Of a stretch of 5,376 nt of DNA, positions 5,093-5,376 are shown piece after piece. Every line of letters starts with the position of its first letter. Position 1 is the first letter of the stretch. Origin of the DNA: Chitinophagaceae bacterium (GTDB taxonomy: Bacteria > Bacteroidota > Bacteroidia > Chitinophagales > Chitinophagaceae); NCBI GenBank assembly GCA_016786965.1, contig JAEUVL010000346.1, positions 1 to 5,376 of the forward strand, given 5' to 3'. Below the pieces are notes generated by a model that worked only from the letters and a program-made list of their open reading frames with translations, was not told the origin of the DNA and searched no databases. The translations under genes were made by a program, and so were the position numbers.

Positions 5093-5376
5093 TTATTTGC
5101 TTTTATATAAAACGTATTTAAGCGGTTCATAATCACTGTCTGTCAGTATTAGTATGAAGCCTCCTTTTACCGCTTCCAACTGGCACCAAAACTTTTTTGT
5201 TTTGCCACCTACCCGGTTGGTAGCCATCAGCTCCCAGTTATTAACCGAGAATTTGCCATTGTATTTAAGCGCCGCAAATTGTGTACCCCCGCTGTTGGTA
5301 TTAGCACTGTTATGTACACTCTGGTAAGCGCTGTTGTTATTGAAGGTGAATTCATCAGTGGTGGAAATGGCGCTGA
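5093..5376 (-). CDS. C-terminal part of an unrecognised, probably exported protein (5' end outside window)
   Basis: Reading the minus strand from the right edge, after two bases of a split codon, the frame stays open for 93 codons and ends at a TAA (5093-5095). It begins S-A-I-S-T-T-D-E-F-T-F and ends Y-V-L-Y-K-S-K. No start codon is expected here because the gene enters from outside. Composition is beta-rich with Asn/Gly/Thr turns: 'DEFTFNNNSAYQSVHNSANTN', 'FSVNNWELMATN', 'KKFWCQLEAVKGGFILILTD', 'LKYVLYKSK'. This resembles lipocalin-like small secreted proteins common in Bacteroidota, in which strands of the form 'FtFn.dGtY' alternate with 'y.v.g..l.l', but the match is loose and no function is claimed. 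Its stop is separated by 11 nt from the start of the 614-residue secreted protein, which implies cotranscription and perhaps a shared role. That it is really coding is supported by the long open frame, coherent beta-strand pattern and tight spacing. Confidence 0.7.
   Translation of the reverse strand, partial: SAISTTDEFTFNNNSAYQSVHNSANTNSGGTQFAALKYNGKFSVNNWELMATNRVGGKTKKFWCQLEAVKGGFILILTDSDYEPLKYVLYKSK

Noticed and set aside
1..5376. Defence system, mobile element, CRISPR array, or tRNA/rRNA gene
   Set aside because: No transposase, integrase, nuclease, toxin or regularly spaced repeat array was found in any frame, and no cloverleaf or rRNA-like sequence was recognised; the gene content is ordinary chromosomal.

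Overview
The window looks like a chromosomal segment of a Bacteroidota species, probably Chitinophagaceae or a close relative. Three things suggest this. Start codons sit behind A/T-rich leaders with no Shine-Dalgarno sequence. Short secreted proteins have signal peptides ending in '-AQ', including a PorT/OMP_b-brl_2-type outer-membrane barrel. One candidate promoter resembles the Bacteroidota TTG-N19-TAnnTTTG pattern. Taxonomy is inferred from style only and no marker gene fixes it.

Layout from left to right. (1) The 3' end of scpA (chromosome condensation) runs off the left edge on the + strand and is followed 36 nt later by an OsmC-family peroxiredoxin gene, which ends in a good intrinsic terminator. 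(2) A strong imperfect palindrome (839-868) separates osmC from a convergent minus-strand pair: an exported L,D-transpeptidase-like protein (870-1511), with a small outer-membrane beta-barrel gene (1603-2211) upstream of it. (3) A 209-bp divergent intergenic region with direct and inverted repeats and a candidate promoter precedes a plus-strand gene (2421-3218). Its product matches the LCIB/LCIC (limiting-CO2-inducible) group of beta-carbonic anhydrases and keeps the expected Cys/His/Cys zinc ligands. (4) Only 18 nt further on, a convergent minus-strand gene encodes a 614-residue secreted protein with a charged helical middle and a beta-rich C-terminal region. It lies 11 nt downstream of another minus-strand gene that enters from the right edge (5093-5376), of which only the C-terminal 93 residues are visible.

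The genes do not form one obvious pathway. ScpA and OsmC are housekeeping and stress functions, the transpeptidase and the barrel belong to the cell envelope, and the last two genes are probably an operon of exported proteins of unknown role. The most notable item is the stand-alone LCIB-type carbonic anhydrase candidate, with no carbon-concentrating or bicarbonate-transport gene visible beside it. I found no tRNA, rRNA, CRISPR array, insertion sequence or phage gene. No stretch longer than 300 bases lacks a gene; the longest is the 209-bp divergent region at 2212-2420.
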